Assembly (NCBI GenBank): GCA_022836615.1
Contig: MU405305.1
Span: 62,001 to 126,000, forward strand
Reading direction: 5' to 3'
Length of the DNA stretch: 64,000 nucleotides
DNA from: Annulohypoxylon bovei var. microspora
Lineage: Eukaryota; Ascomycota; Sordariomycetes; Xylariales; Hypoxylaceae
In this document: positions 11,064-23,062 of the stretch, one piece after another
How positions within the stretch are numbered: the first letter of the stretch is position 1
How the letters are laid out: every line of letters starts with the position of its first letter
The notes under the pieces: generated by a model
The model's input: the letters and a program-made list of their open reading frames with translations, nothing else
The model's database searches: none
Told to the model about the DNA's origin: nothing
Made by a program: the position numbers and the translations under genes

Positions 11064-13010
11064 CTATTGTTCACCCCCTTCCCCAGGTAGTAGAATACGA
11101 CGGAGCTGAGTTTCGTCTCCCACAGGACGGCTTCCTGACCCTACCCAAATGAACTTGATCTTGCCGTCGAGACGAAAGCTTTCGAAGAGACTATGGATAG
11201 CTCTCACAAAATACTCTAGTTGTTCTTCGCCACGTCCAACCTGGCAAAGTTGAACTTGGTCAACAACAAAGAGTAATCTAGAGACAGAAATGTGCATAGC
11301 TAGCTGGCAGAATAACTCGCAGAGGTGAACAAATTCATGATGTCTTAATCCGACTTCCATGTCGCGACTGATGACATTGTCTAGGTCAATGTGGGAATCG
11401 AAATCCAAAAGCTGGCGTATGAGGCTTCGCACCAACCCCGTTGTGCCTCGGAGAGGGTCGTCAAGATCCAAATGCGCACCACAGAAAAAGTAAGCAACAT
11501 AGACGTTTTTATAACCCAACCGACTCTCTATCATTGCTGTAGATATTAAGCTAGTCGGAGAAATCCTTTTGCCTGCGAATTCCATTGAGTCGGTGCAAAT
11601 ATGCAGCATCTCTGAAGCGTCGAAGCGCAATGTCTGCTGTAAGTATGGACTATCCAATAACTGGCAGAATTCTGTGACAGGTGGATATGGGAGACTTTGG
11701 GCCATATTCTTGATAGAATCTTTGTCGGAGTCAACGTTGTGATTGCTAACAGCCAGGAAATCTAAAAGATTACGTCGAATCTGATCATTCTTATGAGCGA
11801 CAGCCAATTGAGAGTCGCTCTGATGGGCCAGATTCCCTAACCATCAATCATTAGTACCATGTCAGTCGGGTCCTTTTTAGGAATACATACACTTAAACAT
11901 AGCCGATGTGACCATGAACATGGCCTTCATTGAGTCAAGGTATGTCAGATTATCTTGCCCCTTATCTTCTATTATCTGGCGTATGTCTTCCATATGTTTC
12001 TTGAGTTGAGCACCAGTTTCAGTGCTATTTTCAATATGCAGCTGGTTGATACGAGCTTTTATCTTCTCCACAGTCGACTTGAAGTCCTCATGAGCTTTTT
12101 CAGCCTCTCGTTTTCCAGCCTTGACCTTTTTAACGGATTTCCATATTGTCTTCCCTGCGAATAGTTTAGCCCTATTAATATGTCTAGTATATCTAGTATG
12201 AATACAAATGTGTCGGCTACTACATACACGTCTTCTCTCCCACAAGACTGAGCAATTGTGCCTCAATCATCACAAGAAGAGCAATATATGCCCGCAAGGT
12301 GTGATGGCTAACAATCGGGTCATCCTGAAAGAGCCTTGACCAGCACTTGACTTCGTCGCGCAAGCTTTGAAGGCTGCTAAATATATCAAGAATCGAGTCT
12401 CGCTCTTGTGCACGATAACATGCTGCCTATGTACTAGATTGTTAATAATATACCGAGAACTAAAAGATAGGTAGGGATAGGTCTCACTCCGATTAACAAC
12501 TTGAGTCCGCCACATAATATTGATAAGTAGTTCGTCTCAGAAGGAATCAACTGAATCCAAGGCTTGAGGGCATCTTGGTAATCCCCAATTCTCCGACAAA
12601 TATTCCTAAGGATTCCGCTAGTACCTAACGCATTTTCCTCGTAATGCCTTTCGGCGAGTCTAGCTGTTGCCAATACTTCATCCCAGTCATGAAACCCCCG
12701 AATATCGAAGGTTCTATCCAACTTGGATTCTTTGCCAATATTGGATTCACTGAATATTTTCATTGCCTTACAAAAATCGTCCACCTTTTCTCTATTAGGG
12801 ATAAGTAAGCAGGTGTCTAACAAGAAAAGTGTGTAATAACTAAACGACTCACCTAGCAGCGGACTCGCTTGTCAGTCTTGCCCTTTGTTCCGAGTACATA
12901 TCTCGATTCATTTTCGAATCAATATAGTGCTCCACCTCGAGTTCTTCCGGGATGGGAGGTATTTTAATATCCATTCTTGTTAAGTCGTTCAGATTTGATG
13001 AAGACTTCAT
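11064..13010 (-). CDS. DUF7708 / NLR-like (STAND-type) protein, 565 aa
   Basis: Five exons: 12853-13010, 12488-12791, 12228-12426, 11891-12154, 11064-11836. All borders are GT/AG and phases match throughout. Residues about 65-150 resemble DUF7708, the N-terminal module of many fungal NACHT/ankyrin proteins (WDEVL..., ICRRIGDYQDALKPWIQLIP). A long charged helical stretch follows (KKVKAGKREAEKAHEDFK...). The C-terminal part has the family's PLRGTTGLVRSLIRQLL motif and a hydrophobic Walker B-like strand, RLLFVVDQ. I see no convincing P-loop, and the protein stops where relatives carry repeats. It may therefore be a short, ATPase-defective NLR relative. Such proteins are linked in fungi to self/non-self recognition and cell death, which is inference here. 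It is divergent from the AAA ATPase gene at 13729. Confidence 0.8.
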
Positions 13011-13728
13011 CTTCAGTCATGTAAGCAAACAAGGAATGTCAGGAATACGATTAATGACAAGGCTCTGTCAATTTATCGGAGTTTTGACTATGGTCTACTG
13101 TGTAGAATGGTTGCTTTAGGTATTGGTTATTTTGCAGTCTTCTGTTAAGCGGCCTTAAACGGAACATGCGGCATCTAAATACACTGTCTGACCACCATCC
13201 GCCATAGTGGCTTGTAGGATTCTGCCCATCGTCACACACCAAAACCTTGAATGTATGCTTCGGGCGGTTAAAAAACCAGGGGCTCGTAGCATAAACGATA
13301 CCAGACTGCAGAAAATAGGCAGGCTGCCTTGGTATTCATAAAATTATTGGCATTCGGAACCAACCGTGTGTCCATCGAGCCTACCGATACGCATGACTTG
13401 CTTATCAGGCAACCAATCGTAGCGTATCTTTTAAGCCCTGGTGGGAATATTCATGAATGGAGACAGGCTTTGGATGCCTATTAATAAATTGGAAGAATAA
13501 AAGGCGCATTTAAAGAATTCCCTGTCCTAAAACTACCTAGGTACCTTGGTAGGGTTATTTATAGGGAGGCAGGTTTGGGTTTTCTGCTTAATTTCACCCC
13601 TTATTTCAACATTCTCCTTACCTTACTTTCATATTATAATCCTCCTTACCTAACTATCTATTGTGTAAGAATTACAATCATATATAAGTACAAGACATAC
13701 CGCCATCACTGTCGATTCAAACCTTTCC
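13011..13728. promoter_or_regulatory. Shared bidirectional promoter, DUF7708 / AAA genes
   Basis: This 718 bp separates the two divergent start codons. A TATATAA box lies near 13681-13687, about 45 nt before the AAA gene's ATG. An ACCTAGGTACC tract is at about 13540-13552. No coding sequence was seen. Confidence 0.5.
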
Positions 13729-16700
13729 ATGGAGGTTTCCGTTGAGGAACCATCACGCGACAGTGGTGGCATGGCAACCACGAGAAAGGAAGTCGTTGAC
13801 TCGCAGCTTGAACGAGAAAATGCAAATATGAATACGACGAGTCGTGCTAGATCTGTCCCCGATGATATTGTCATGACTACTAGTTCTATCATAAACTCAT
13901 TACGAAACCTGTCGCTTAAAGGACATGTCGAACTAATCGAAGCCGAAATACAACGCCTCCAAACAATTCGAAGAGTCCTCTACACCAGCGAACATGAGAG
14001 CTCTGATTCAGACAAAAGAATAAACTTCGAGGATAACGAACAATGGATTAAACAGGTCAAATGCATTCCCAAAGCATTATACGTTGACTGGTTCGATTTC
14101 AAAAATATTTATTTCTGTGACTGTCTCGGCTTCAGGAAATGGGCTCAAGAGTCTAAATTCCCCGTTCAACCTCATGCATTGGAAATTCTTGCTACACCAG
14201 CCAAGTACTACTGGGAAAAGCAGTCAGATACATGGGAACGCAGGTTTTCGCCACCTGTAGCGATTTCGGAACCTGATTTCCTATGCGACAATGACACTCA
14301 CGCTTGCCCCCGGGAAATGCCAGATAGAATACGGATAAACTCAAAGCCTATTCTGGCATTTCTTCAAGAATTAGGCACTAATGTCGAGGTTGGTAGTTCA
14401 GTAGTGCTTCTAAGGCCTTACAAATTACTTATCTATCACCGAGATAACATCAAGAAACACCTAGATGGTCTCAGGCGTTTATATCCATCTAACGCCAACA
14501 CAGAAAGCCATGTATCAGAATGGACTCCCGAGGGCGACAATAACCAGTTCATGTCAACAGGTGATGGCATCACTGACAGTGTCTCTGCTTTAGGCGATTT
14601 CGAATGTCTCTGGGATTTTATGGAAAAAAGGGTGCTTCCGGTCGAGAAAGCTTATCGCAGGGACAGTTGCCGACATGTCAGATTCCAGGATTTATGGCAC
14701 CTGTTTAAGCCTGGTGACTATGTTGTTGGTAGTGTCACGGAAGAAAAGGACATAGAATCACAGCAATTAAGTGAGGAAGACTCCAAGGCCGAGAAAGGCT
14801 CAGAGAGATATCCTGTCTGGAGAGTGTTATGCGTAACAGGAGGTCGCCCTTTTCTAAGCCCTGGAGATCAAGATGATAGTGGCCGGGCTCCACTTGAGGA
14901 GAAAAGACTCTCACAATTCAGGATGCAAGTGTATCGGATCGACTTTTCCGGTTCTCAATTCACTATTGCATGGGCCACTGTCAAGTGGAACTCGTTTTCG
15001 GGAGAACGTGATATATCAACACTCCAACTTGTACCGCTTCGGTGTCACAAGGACCAGGAATTCATTAGGAAAGATGGGAAAGAAACCGGTCTCCACTTTC
15101 TGGCATATGTTACCCCAAAGTACCGATCATACGACGGCCCCGTTGTTCAAGAGCACCATAACGGAAGTCGGGCTAACACTACTCACAGTGGACCAAGTCA
15201 TATCATTGGTTCAGTGATAGTCGATTTCAAGGAGGCAGTCCAAGATAATAGATCTTGGCTGCTGTCGAACCAACTCCCAATCAAGCTTAGGGTCAACCAT
15301 CGCGAGGTAGCTGAAGACTACGATGTTAAAGTGTGGCGCGACAAGGAGCGTTTGACGAAGAACTGTATCGAAGATGACGAAATCGTGAACGACGAAAGGT
15401 ATGACTTAGCTCTAACTGGAAGATTTCTCGACACAGTCGGATTTCTCGGAGCTTGGGCTGAGAACAAAACGAACGACCTTGATAATCCCAATTTCACCGA
15501 CGAGGAACTAATGCTCCTTCCGAAATATGTCTTGGCCTTTGTTCTGCAGCGTCGGGAGTTCTTGAGACTTAGGCTTGACTGCCTTAAGGAGATCCAGACT
15601 GAAAAAACTGGCTGGGAGGATTTGCAATTACGCAAAGCTCACAAGTCTCTACTCTTAGCCCAGCTAGAATCACATTTTCAAGCGAAATCAGCTATGACTA
15701 GAGCACTCAGAACAGGGATAGATGTAACCGGTGGAAAGGGGCTTGGGTTAACCTTTCTTCTTCATGGCCCACCGGGGGTAGGCAAGACCTCAACTGTGGA
15801 GTGTATCGCGGCAAAACTGCAGAAGCCCCTATATCCCATCACCTGTGGCGACTTAGGCACGGATGCTATGGATGTTAGCGACAATTTGACAGAGATATTC
15901 TCAAAGGCCCAAAAATGGGATTGCGTTCTACTCTTAGATGAAGCAGACGTTTTTCTAGCTACCAGGGAGACAAAGGACATCGAACGCAACGCCATAGTAT
16001 CGGGTAAGTTACTAGGTTGCGATTTCTTTACTTCCCCGTATATTCAACATGAAACTTACTAAATCCTCGTTGCAGTGTTCTTAACTGCATTGGAATATTA
16101 TAGCGGAGTGCTATTTCTAACAACAAACCGGGTCGGCACATTCGACCCTGCCTTCAGATCACGCATTCATTTCCCTCTATATTACGCTCCGCTTAGTCAC
16201 AGGCAGACAAGTGAAATTTGGAAGGTCAATATCAATCGACTCAAGTCTAAGGAAGCGGGCTTCGTGATAATTGAAGATGAAGACCTCATAGATTATGCCC
16301 AAGAACTGTGGGACGACAACCACCGATGGAATGGCAGACAAATTAGAAATGCTTTCCAGAGTGCTGTTGCACTTGCGCAGCATAACTCTAAGCAGGGGTT
16401 GCATAGCCCAAATTCGAATTCTGAGAGAGCGGTCTCACTCACTAGAGAACACTTCATTCCTGTTGTGGCAGCTACGGAAGAGTTTGAATCATATCTTGCT
16501 AAAACTCACGGTGAAACAGAATCTGCTAGGGCCAAGCTTCGTCAAGTTAGAAACGACGATTTTGAGCAGGCATCTTCTGGGAATGCTTTGAGACACAATG
16601 AAGGAATGGAACCATCTAGAGAATCGCAACGATGGGGCACTCCAGAGTCTCAGTCGTCTAGACAACAGTCTCACAGACTTCTATCGCCCGATTATCGACA

Positions 16701-16827
16701 AACTCAACGGAGTCGTCCAAGATACGACGATCAGTGGGGTTCTCAGCCGTTGCTTGACAACCTGGAAGGCGGGAGTCCATCCGGGTCAAGAGCTAAATAT
16801 CAATCGCGTGGTGGTGATTGGGACTAA
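13729..16827 (+). CDS. DUF7025-AAA+ ATPase, 1008 aa
   Basis: Two exons (13729-16003 and 16076-16827) join in phase 1 between Walker B and the sensor strand. From about residue 320 (WHLFKPGD) to 450 the sequence matches the DUF7025 pattern of fungal AAA proteins. The AAA+ module has Walker A GPPGVGKTST near residue 679, Walker B VLLLDEADVFL near 734, and LFLTTNR (sensor 1) followed by an arginine-finger-like AFRSRIHF. The last 150 residues are Ser/Gln/Arg-rich and probably disordered. The N-terminus has a short helical segment, LIEAEIQRLQTIRR. This large fungal family, sometimes loosely called ATP-dependent Zn-protease-like, has poorly known roles. The zinc-protease domain is absent here. The pairing with the DUF7708 gene is noted as a finding. 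Confidence 0.88.
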
Positions 16828-17742
16828 GATATACTTCCCCCCTTAATAAAAGCTGCTGAAGGCAAAATCTAGTGTTTCCCCCTTTTTTCTAAAATGTGGG
16901 GTCTACGCGTCGCTCTCCTTTTTTTTCTTCCTTAATTTATTTCGTCAGTATCTCAACAATATGGGTTCAATCACGACGACGTTGTTAGTCCAATAATTTC
17001 AGCCTTTTCTTTACACATATCTCTCTTTTAGCTGTTAAGCTGGTGACTTTCTCTTCCCGTTTTGTCTTCATTTGTATGCAAGAAAATATACTCAGCTATA
17101 TACTCAACCAATCAGACAATACGGCTTCCTCCATTACAGGAAAAGTGGAATTCTATTGAAGTACTATTGAACTAATATAACTCCGAATAGAACTCAGACA
17201 CAGCCCTCCAGCCAGCTTTTTTAGGCATCAATAACGTAATAACCACTTGTGAACTTAGGCATTTACAACGGACCGTAGGTTAGTTCAGGTCATAAGCTAC
17301 TGCACATTTTATTGTCGCTATTATATAGGTACATATGTATAAAGTAAATACTCCACGAAGGTCTAATTTGACTCGCACCCAACACTATAAGCAGGATTTT
17401 CAGCTCTTGTAAAGGACCCTGATTAAACCAAGTTCATCCATGACTTTGTATGATCAGCCATGTACCAGAAGTTCCAGCCGCCAACTCTGCCACACTAGCT
17501 ACCTACCCAGGATTATTCTAAGAAGTGACGGATGACTTCGCATGAACTTAACACATTCGTATGCGTACTATAACTCCACACCTCACTTAGTAGCTCCGGT
17601 CATTTATAAATACCGCCTTCATCCTAGGAAAACCAGTTAAGTATCACCCCTAAAAACTGTATCCTATATAAGACTACTTCTTCCCTATTGCCAAATCACC
17701 TTCGCTTTATACTTCTAACTCATACATCCTTGAGAGTTCATC
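16828..17742. other. Intergenic, AAA gene 3' end to next promoter
   Basis: Holds the 3' UTR of the AAA gene and a pyrimidine-rich block at 16870-16935. A TATATAA box at 17666-17672 lies about 70 nt before the next ATG. No gene was seen. Confidence 0.4.
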
Positions 17743-18333
17743 ATGTCGGCCCAGGCAGAGAATGAGATTGAAATCAACAGTAAGAACCAAATCCGGTTCA
17801 AGGTTGAAAATGAAACCGCCTTTGAATTAGAAGCGAAGTCCTGTTTCGCTGACTGGGGAGACTTTGCGGAACCACCATCCACGGTATGCAGCTGTCCCAT
17901 TACTCGAGCTTTCTTCCTAACTCTGTCCGAAAGATCAGTCCCTACGGCTCGGGATCTGGCGGACACGTTGTCAGCTCTCGTAGTCCGTTCGTCGGATCAG
18001 CTGGAATGGTCGGTTATACAGTCTCAAGTGGCTCGGAGGCCTTGTATCTTCGATTCCTCGGTTCGAATCCTTACTTAAGCGCGAAGGACAACTACAGCAC
18101 TTCGGCCGTCTTGACTCGGGATGCGGGAATCGACCAAGGCGACTATAACTGGCTCTACGGGAGAGAGGAGAAAGATGATTCGAAACCATTTAACGGCGGA
18201 ACTCTAAAGGTAAGTGTTGCTTTATTCACCATTTGTGCTATAGATATTTGTTGATATAATTGACTAGGTCACTAGCCAGATAGGTCAGGCCGACGACTGT
18301 ACCGCGATTTTCACGGTCACTTTTCAGAAATGA
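17743..18333 (+). CDS. Small beta-sandwich-like protein, 160 aa (actinoporin/aegerolysin-like?)
   Basis: Three exons: 17743-17883, 17934-18209, 18268-18333, with consensus short introns and phase-0 joins throughout. The 160-residue product has no signal peptide. It alternates short hydrophobic and polar segments as in an all-beta fold. Features include VENETAFELEAKSCFADWG near the start, a Gly/Ser-rich loop, the strand pair GMVGYTVSSGSEALYLRFLG, and a final ATP-independent-looking strand TAIFTVTFQK. The order ('VENET', later 'G-x-V-G-Y', then an aromatic NPYLS region) resembles actinoporin-like or aegerolysin-like small membrane-binding proteins of fungi. This is pattern resemblance only, and the cytolytic nature is unproven. 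A TATA box lies about 70 nt upstream. It could also be an unrelated lectin-like or stress protein. Confidence 0.75.
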
Positions 18334-19422
18334 GCTACTCCCATGACATGCAGCTTCATATACTTAGGTACCTAGGTATTATTCTAAAGGGTCTGTCAGT
18401 ATTGGAGGCCTGGCTAGTTCGAGATTCAACCTTTCAGGGGTTTAGCCCATTAGGGGTGCAGTCCTGATAGGAGATTTGATCTATGATAATGCAGAGAAAT
18501 GGATAATACCTGTATATATGTTATGATGCTTAGCAGATGGGTTCAAGGCCCCCTCACACAATGATGTTACTCCCCTCCCTCCTCCCTTAATTATCATGTC
18601 CGCATTGTGACAAGATTCTAAATTGTTACGCACGAATAAGCCTGCATATAGCCAAGTGTAGGACAACACGCTAGGAATAAGGCTAATGACGGATGAACAT
18701 CACAAATGTCTCAGTGTATTTAATCGGAAATACTAGAAAAGATCTTGTTGGGGTTATAGGGGTTTGTGAAATAGGGGAGAGCTATAAGCACAGGAGAGTT
18801 TCTCATATTTGACATGGGATGAAATATGTAGGGCTAGAACTTTTGAAAAATGCTTTGGTAAATTTATTCTTCTATGATGAAGATTTCCCATGCTTGGTTA
18901 TTTGGTCACTACTGAAATGCGTACTTCGTCAGGCGACTTTCCTTCCATCCGAGGAGAAATCAAACTCTAACCTAGTATCATTGAGGCCTCCCCTTGCAAC
19001 GTAACCAGGAATGGCTTGACGTCCTCGCCGCGGGCAGCCCAAGCTGTTAGACAGATTGACTCAAAGATTTCTCGTCTTAGCTATCTTTTCAGCTCCTAAG
19101 ACACAGGGCACTATTGGAGTTTGCATCTGCAAGAATACCCGAATAGCCTTCAACCAAATTTGTCTGCTACATGCTGGCCAATAGGGACAACTTCTGTTGT
19201 GTACAAGCAGCCATTGGACACGTTATATTGCCCACTACTGCCGTCATACGAATACACGTCTACGACTGATCGTAGAGGAGCCTGTAAAGTTAAACGGCCA
19301 ACCATTTTGGCGGTTAAACGGATCTTGCGCTCCCGTTAGCATTAGGTTAGGGTTATATAAGAGGATAAGAAGTCCTTAGACAAGCCTTCGTTCCACATCA
19401 CTATTTCCCAAGCATAGTTCAG
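18334..19422. other. Intergenic with TATA box for the lipase gene
   Basis: A palindromic GGTACCTAGGTA tract lies near 18366-18377. A TATATAA box is at 19354-19360, 63 nt before the lipase start. No gene was seen in the 1.1 kb. Confidence 0.4.
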
Positions 19423-21716
19423 ATGGCTACCCCAAGAAATGTCTCTATTGAGGTCTCAGGTCCCCTCATTCAAGCCCTGGCCTGCTCCAATGGAACCAAT
19501 CCTAGTGTGAGATTAGACCGACTTGACGACAAAAGTCTTGGGGATCTAGAGAGTGCCTTTGGCCCTTCTCGTACCTTCAGCCTAATCCCACTCTCACAAG
19601 GAGGCCCGGATCGCTTTGCACTACAATCCAAGTACAACAATGCATATCTGGGCTTCGATATCAGCGATCGGCGACTCATGATGCGCCGTGTTCAGTTTCC
19701 CCCACCCGATTCTTTTCGGTTCGCTTATTCTTCGAACATCCCGCATTACTATGACGATGATGGCGCTCCTGTTCACATCATGGCCGCAGACGCCAAGCCA
19801 GTCCATGACCCCAACGACGCTGACACAGAGTTTCAGCTGTTCGTACGCTCATTGCAAAAGACAACCCCAGCAAGCACTCTTGATGATTCGTGGAAACAGC
19901 AGCTCGCTCTGGTCAGCGTTCTCGGCGAGAAAGAATCATCTGATGAACTAGCTGAGTATGCCGAAATGAGGGCCATGGGCGGGGGCGGGGGCGGGGGTTC
20001 GAATCTTGACAATTCAGCTGAGCTTGCGATGGTTGCCGAGATGCAAAAGACAGGGGACTTGCGAATAGCCATTAACACCCTCGCCGAGGAAAAATACGAC
20101 GGTTGTACCACCTCCTCTCTAACAACTTGACGTTAATATCTAACAGTTTCAGATGCTACCAACCAGGGTGTTTCGCCGGATGCTGTAGTTAAAGTAGCTC
20201 AGCTTCTATGTATCATGAATCAGTGTGTCTACATGAGGTTTGTGCTTGCTTTCCGTGATACTATCGATCCTTGGTGCTGACATAACCGGTCTCTGTCAGA
20301 GACCTTGAACACGAGGAGGGTATACATTCGGAGTTGCAGCCATATGCAGCTGACATCAAAGCAGCCGCCCAACACTCTCGACCAATCAGCAAAGCTACTT
20401 TAGACGCGATGATGAAAGCGCAGGTGAAGGGAGACAGAGCTACGCAGAAAATACAGGAGGTGGTAAGTCGTGAATGAAGGATAGCACCAAGTCTTGACAA
20501 GACTTCTAATCTGGGGTTTTAGGCATCGAGGATGGGGCTCGACTATCAACCAATTTGCAGTAGGTGATTAGAATGTAGGCGACAGCTATCCGTAGCTGAT
20601 CAGCATTCTAGACTTCTCTTCCGATGGAAGACTTCTCCGTAACGGTCCTTACTGCGGTGCTTTTTACGGCCATAGTCAGGATAAGAAGCCGTTCATCGTT
20701 ATAGCATTCAAGGTACCTAATCAGTCATTGATCCGTGGTTATGCGCTCGATGTGCTGAACTGACTGGATTGTAGGGGACTGGAAAATTCAAAGAATGGAT
20801 CACGGATGCCAAATTTAACATGAAAGACGCGTTCAAGTCAAGTCCGTTGAAGGGCAGATGCCATATCGGATTCTTCGATGGCGTATTCAAAGACTTCCCG
20901 TGTGACCTGTCGTCAGACAAGTCAATCCGAATGGCCTTACCATTTCGTAAGTATCATTGCCCCTTTAGTCACCTCTCATAAAATCTGATGGTTTATAGAA
21001 ATGATGCGAAACCAGCTCTGGAAACTTGAGAGGAAGGTTTTAGCCAAGACCTTTCCCTTCGGGCTGAGAGTTCAGGCGTGGGTGACCGTAAGTTCCAAGG
21101 ACAACGTTCCAAATGTGCTATACATTAGTTCGTGACTCTTACTTCTTTATTAGGGGCATTCTCTTGGCGGAGCATATGCTACGAACTGTTGGACGGGCAT
21201 GCTAGCAGATATGCACTTCATGCACACAACAATTCGCGGCCTGATAACATTCGGAAGCCCGCGAGTGGGGAATAAAACGTATGCCACCTCCGCGAGCAGC
21301 CTCAAGGGATTTCGAAAATCGTGGCGGTTTGTCAACGGCAATGATGTGGTCGCAAAACTACCTGGCGTAACCCTTTTCTTAGAGAGCTACTACCATGTAG
21401 ACTCAATAGTGAACATTTCCCCAGCTCGGATCGCTTTAGGAGTCTCAGAGCTCGGGACACTCAATCAAGATCCTAGTAATCGAGCTGCGAAAGAGACGAC
21501 TTTGGCTGAAAGCGATCTTGAGGCGATCTCCCAGAACGAGTACGCTGTAGAAGGTGGAATATTTGGAGGCGCTTTCGCGGATCATAGTAAGCCCCTCCAT
21601 ACCATTCGCATTTAGTTGAAAAAAAAAATAGCTAACTGTTAATACGCGTAGGCTTGAAAGAATACTGGAAATCGTTGAGGAATGGTACTCTTGAGAGTCA
21701 TGATCCATGGCCTTAG
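19423..21716 (+). CDS. Class 3 lipase with N-terminal trefoil-like half, 607 aa
   Basis: Nine exons: 19423-20101, 20153-20237, 20300-20462, 20523-20559, 20612-20712, 20775-20946, 20999-21087, 21154-21586, 21652-21716. All phases match. The exon 1 donor (GTTGTA) is weak and is the least certain border. The C-terminal half is a lipase_3 alpha/beta hydrolase. It has an IAFKGTGKFKEW oxyanion/lid-side motif, nucleophile elbow GHSLGG (Ser445), Asp506 in NGNDVVAKLPG, and His523 in YYHVDS. The N-terminal 200 residues are beta-rich with repeated segments (FSLIPLSQGGPDRFALQSKYNNAYLGF), suggesting a ricin/fascin-like trefoil. A polyglycine run near residue 187 links the two halves. No signal peptide is visible, so it is probably intracellular, acting on acylglycerols or phospholipids. 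Confidence 0.85.
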
Positions 21717-23062
21717 TGACGATCTAAGGATTCGAACAGTGATGGTTTAAGAGCAACCCTGGTATCGAAATGTACCTTGAGCATGCATGGCATTAAGATG
21801 CCAATGACCTGACTGCGCATTGCCCACAAAATTGCCGAGATTACATATCCAAACGTGAGGAAACCCGGCATTAAGAATATTAAGGAATCATCAAGTGTTG
21901 TGTGATTAAACGTTCTCGTGGCATTGAAGATATAACGGAGCCTATCCCGACTGGTATTCAATCATGATAGAACGTAGTCGAGATCCTCTTAGTTTTCTCG
22001 CTTATTGCGTTGATAGTGGAGAGGGAAAAAGAAGTAGGGAAAATAATGTCGTCGCAATAATTACGTAAGTAAAGTTCCTTAGCAATAAACTAGGAAGAAG
22101 TTCGGGCTCAGGAATAGCGTTATTCCGCAAGAGTTAACGTTAAGGTTAACTTAAGATTCGGTTCGTCCCGTCTTTCATGCTCATCTAAAAGGGGCAAGTT
22201 GTTAATGACCCCTGATATATTAAACACATATTAGTAACGATCGTGGTAGCAGGTAGTGCTACGTAAAGGCATCGGACTTTCGGGGAAAAAAACATCTCCA
22301 AGTGAAAGCTACTAAGTGCGCCGAGGGAATCGACGCGAGACCAAAATCGGAAATCTGCCCACTTACAACCATTACTCGAGACGGGCATTCATATTAGAAA
22401 TGAATTATCGAGAAAGAATGATACTGTAGCGGCTTAGTTCATATTCATACGTCGCCAAGATGGCTTATTCCATACTTCTCCAAAGAGATTCGACGACGAA
22501 CGTGATAAACTCGCCTCATAAGACTTCCTTTGGTGCAAGCGAAGAGAAAAGTCCAAAAACCCCATGCGTTTGCCGTCAGATCGCGGCTGTGTCACCCAAG
22601 GCGTGCGGCACAGCAGCAACCAGCAGGATTTATCAAAATTGCCAGCTCTTCAGCTGCCCGGGTTCGACCACAAATTTAGGTCCGAACCCCCGTTCGTAGA
22701 TGCTATCGATTGCGATCGCCCAATGAAGTTGTCCAGTAGGACACCTGCCCGTCGTTCCCGGTAAGGATCTACAATGCAGGCACGCCGTAGCTGGATAGCT
22801 CCGCCAGCGCGCCCGCGTCGTCTAGGTAATTCTATTCTTGTCCTTCGCGTGCCGGATTAGTCGTTTAGTCACTACCTAGGTCGTCCTAAGCCTCGCTTCG
22901 TGACATAATTAAGTAATAGCTATCGTCGCTGGGATAATACGAGCCAAGCATATAGATAATCGCGGATTCTGCTCTTCCCATCCCGAGCTGTCACCTCAAT
23001 ACCACTTGTCACGTTAACGTAATTACATAGATCGGTATTGTGTAGGATAGGAAAACAACAAA
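21717..23062. other. Intergenic, no supported gene
   Basis: 1.3 kb with short frames in all directions and none with splice-supported continuity. It contains a TTAACGTTAAGGTTAACTTAA near-palindrome at about 22134-22154. Confidence 0.35.

Noticed and set aside
18040..18080. GGTTCGAATCC resembling a tRNA B box
   Set aside because: Flanking bases cannot form the 5-bp T-stem, and the site lies inside an exon with continuous coding frame.
22434..22764. Overlapping 60-80 codon frames on both strands
   Set aside because: No splice continuity or protein-like pattern on either strand.
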